Assembly (NCBI GenBank): GCA_017936785.1
Contig: JAGBEV010000022.1
Coordinates: forward strand, 1 to 32,043
Length of the DNA: 32,043 bases
Origin: Lachnospiraceae bacterium
Lineage (GTDB): Bacteria > Bacillota > Clostridia > Lachnospirales > Lachnospiraceae
Direction: 5' to 3'
Shown here: piece after piece, positions 31,742 through 32,043 of the stretch
Layout of the letters: every line of letters begins with the position of its first letter
Position numbering within the stretch: the first letter of the stretch is position 1
Notes under the pieces: generated by a model
Databases searched by the model: none
What the model saw: only the letters and a program-made list of their open reading frames with translations
What the model was told of the DNA's origin: nothing
Position numbers and translations under genes: made by a program

Positions 31742-31831
31742 ATGGTTACATATGAGGAATTGATCCAAGTAGGTATATTCATTGTGACCCTTATAGGTCT
31801 GTGTTATCAGATCTTTAAGGAAAAGAGATAA
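31742..31831 (+). CDS. 29-residue hydrophobic peptide, holin-like (type I) toxin candidate
   Basis: This short gene encodes a peptide with the opening MVTYEELIQ, a single hydrophobic span (VGIFIVTLIGLCY) and a basic end (KEKR). This plan, and the M-x-T-Y-E start in particular, is that of the small putative holin-like toxins (Hol_Tox type) of Firmicutes, which insert into the membrane when over-made. An excellent AGGAGGGTT ribosome binding site lies five bases before the ATG, unusually strong for the window, but it can be hidden by leader pairing. A minus-strand RNA candidate covers its 3' end. The gene is too short for ordinary detection. The alternative is a harmless or regulatory membrane peptide. 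Coding is supported by the binding site and composition; toxicity is inferred. Confidence 0.65.
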   Translation: MVTYEELIQVGIFIVTLIGLCYQIFKEKR

Positions 31832-31860
31832 GCCGCCATTACCAGCAATAATGACGGCTT
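31830..31860 (-). terminator. Hairpin at the toxin stop codon, stronger on the minus strand
   Basis: AAGCCGCCATTA (31830-31841) and TAATGACGGCTT (31849-31860) form a 12-position stem. In the plus-strand RNA one position is a C-A mismatch; in the minus-strand RNA it is a U-G wobble. Only the minus direction has a U-rich tail. It therefore looks chiefly like the terminator of the antisense RNA, with partial effect on the toxin mRNA. Confidence 0.65.
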
Positions 31861-31887
31861 AAATAATAATTAGCTAAAAATTATTGA

Positions 31888-31912
31888 GGTAAACCGCTTC
31901 GAGTTTCCCTTT
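31888..31912 (+). repeat. Right arm of the inverted repeat flanking the peptide gene
   Basis: GGTAAACCGC (31888-31897) and AGTTTCCCTTT (31902-31912) are complementary to GCGGTTTACC and AAAGGGAAACT in the left arm, allowing 5'-3' pairing of a full-length toxin RNA. Confidence 0.85.
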
Positions 31913-31917
31913 TCTAT

Positions 31918-31946
31918 ATTCTAATCTTTTTTTAAATATTTTTCAA
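31918..31946 (-). promoter_or_regulatory. Promoter of the candidate antisense RNA
   Basis: On the minus strand TTGAAA (31946-31941) and TAGAAT (31923-31918) are separated by exactly 17 bases. The predicted start at 31911-31912 coincides with the outer edge of the right inverted-repeat arm. Confidence 0.65.
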
Positions 31947-31948
31947 CA

Positions 31949-32043
31949 CTATTTTATACATAATTTATCCAAATCCTTATAAAAATCAGGATAAGAAATA
32001 TTTACACATTCCCCGCCTTCAATAACAGTTGTGCCTTCTGCCT
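31949..32043 (-). CDS. 3' end of an unidentified minus-strand gene
   Basis: From the right edge inward, the minus strand has an open frame of 30 codons ending in TAG at 31951-31949. The residues (including TTVIEGGECVNISYPDFYKD and then LDKLCIK) have a normal protein-like composition, and the frame stops directly before the antisense RNA promoter. This is probably the C-terminus of a gene lying outside the window. Too little is visible to name a family; with only 30 codons, chance openness cannot be ruled out. Confidence 0.5.
   Translation of the reverse strand, partial: AEGTTVIEGGECVNISYPDFYKDLDKLCIK

Larger units (their letters stand above)
31822..31912 (-). ncRNA. Candidate antisense (antitoxin) RNA
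   Basis: A minus-strand promoter at 31946-31918 predicts an RNA starting at about 31911. It would begin with the right inverted-repeat arm (AAAGGGAAACT), continue through a short AATAATT/AATTATT hairpin and end at the hairpin 31860-31830, followed by ATCTCTTTTCC. Length is about 90 bases. It has no coding capacity and is antisense to the last toxin codons and any run-on toxin mRNA. Support is from promoter and terminator shape only. Confidence 0.5.

Noticed and set aside
31860-31930. Normal rho-independent terminator for the toxin mRNA on the plus strand
   Set aside because: The hairpin at the stop codon has a mismatch and no T-tract on this strand; the later T-run at about 31926 has no stem before it.
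1-32043. CRISPR arrays, insertion sequences, prophage genes, rRNA
   Set aside because: No spaced direct repeats, transposase, integrase, phage structural or rRNA sequences were found on either strand.

Overview
The window looks like a chromosomal segment of a low-to-moderate-GC Gram-positive anaerobe, most probably a member of the Lachnospiraceae (Clostridia). This rests on protein character, AGGAGG-type ribosome binding sites, a T-box leader, a Firmicutes-type 6S RNA and SpoIID/SleB-type wall enzymes. No phage, insertion sequence, CRISPR array or rRNA is visible. Most of it is core chromosome. The less ordinary parts are an AP2-domain gene at 13.9-14.7 kb and a small RNA/peptide locus at 31.6-31.9 kb.

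Layout. (1) 1-4.3 kb: the tail of a lysine-rich membrane protein, then hisH-hisF-ung and a diaminopimelate decarboxylase family gene. (2) 4.3-4.5 kb: tRNA-Leu(CAA) on the minus strand with its own promoter and terminator. (3) 4.6-11.7 kb: an orphan zinc-finger anti-sigma-like protein, polA, coaE, a large FtsA-like ATPase and a WalJ-type metallo-hydrolase, all on the plus strand and closely packed. (4) 11.7-15.4 kb: an apbE lipoprotein gene (minus), a membrane-anchored GH25 enzyme (plus), an AP2/degenerate-HNH protein (minus) and a SleB-like wall hydrolase (plus). (5) 15.5-21.4 kb: central metabolism genes thrC, citrate synthase (minus), deoC and pckA, mostly as separate units. (6) 21.5-26.2 kb: a DUF2974 lipase-like protein, a 6S RNA candidate, a long SpoIID-domain protein and a YihY/BrkB membrane protein. 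(7) 26.2-31.1 kb: a T-box leader followed by pheS-pheT-queA. (8) 31.2-32.0 kb: a PilZ protein, a small hydrophobic peptide locus with the layout of a type I toxin-antitoxin module, and the 3' end of a minus-strand gene.

The most interesting signal is at 31.58-31.95 kb. A 29-residue hydrophobic peptide of the holin-like toxin type sits behind a long leader. One leader segment can pair either with an upstream copy of the ribosome binding sequence or with the real one. The locus is framed by imperfect inverted repeats. A consensus promoter on the opposite strand starts an RNA at the distal repeat and runs to a hairpin next to the toxin stop codon. The second signal is a protein with two AP2-like domains around an HNH-like core that has lost its catalytic His. 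It is transcribed from a near-consensus promoter whose predicted start site coincides with the start codon.

Start codons were chosen from ribosome binding sites and family alignment from memory. No database search was possible.
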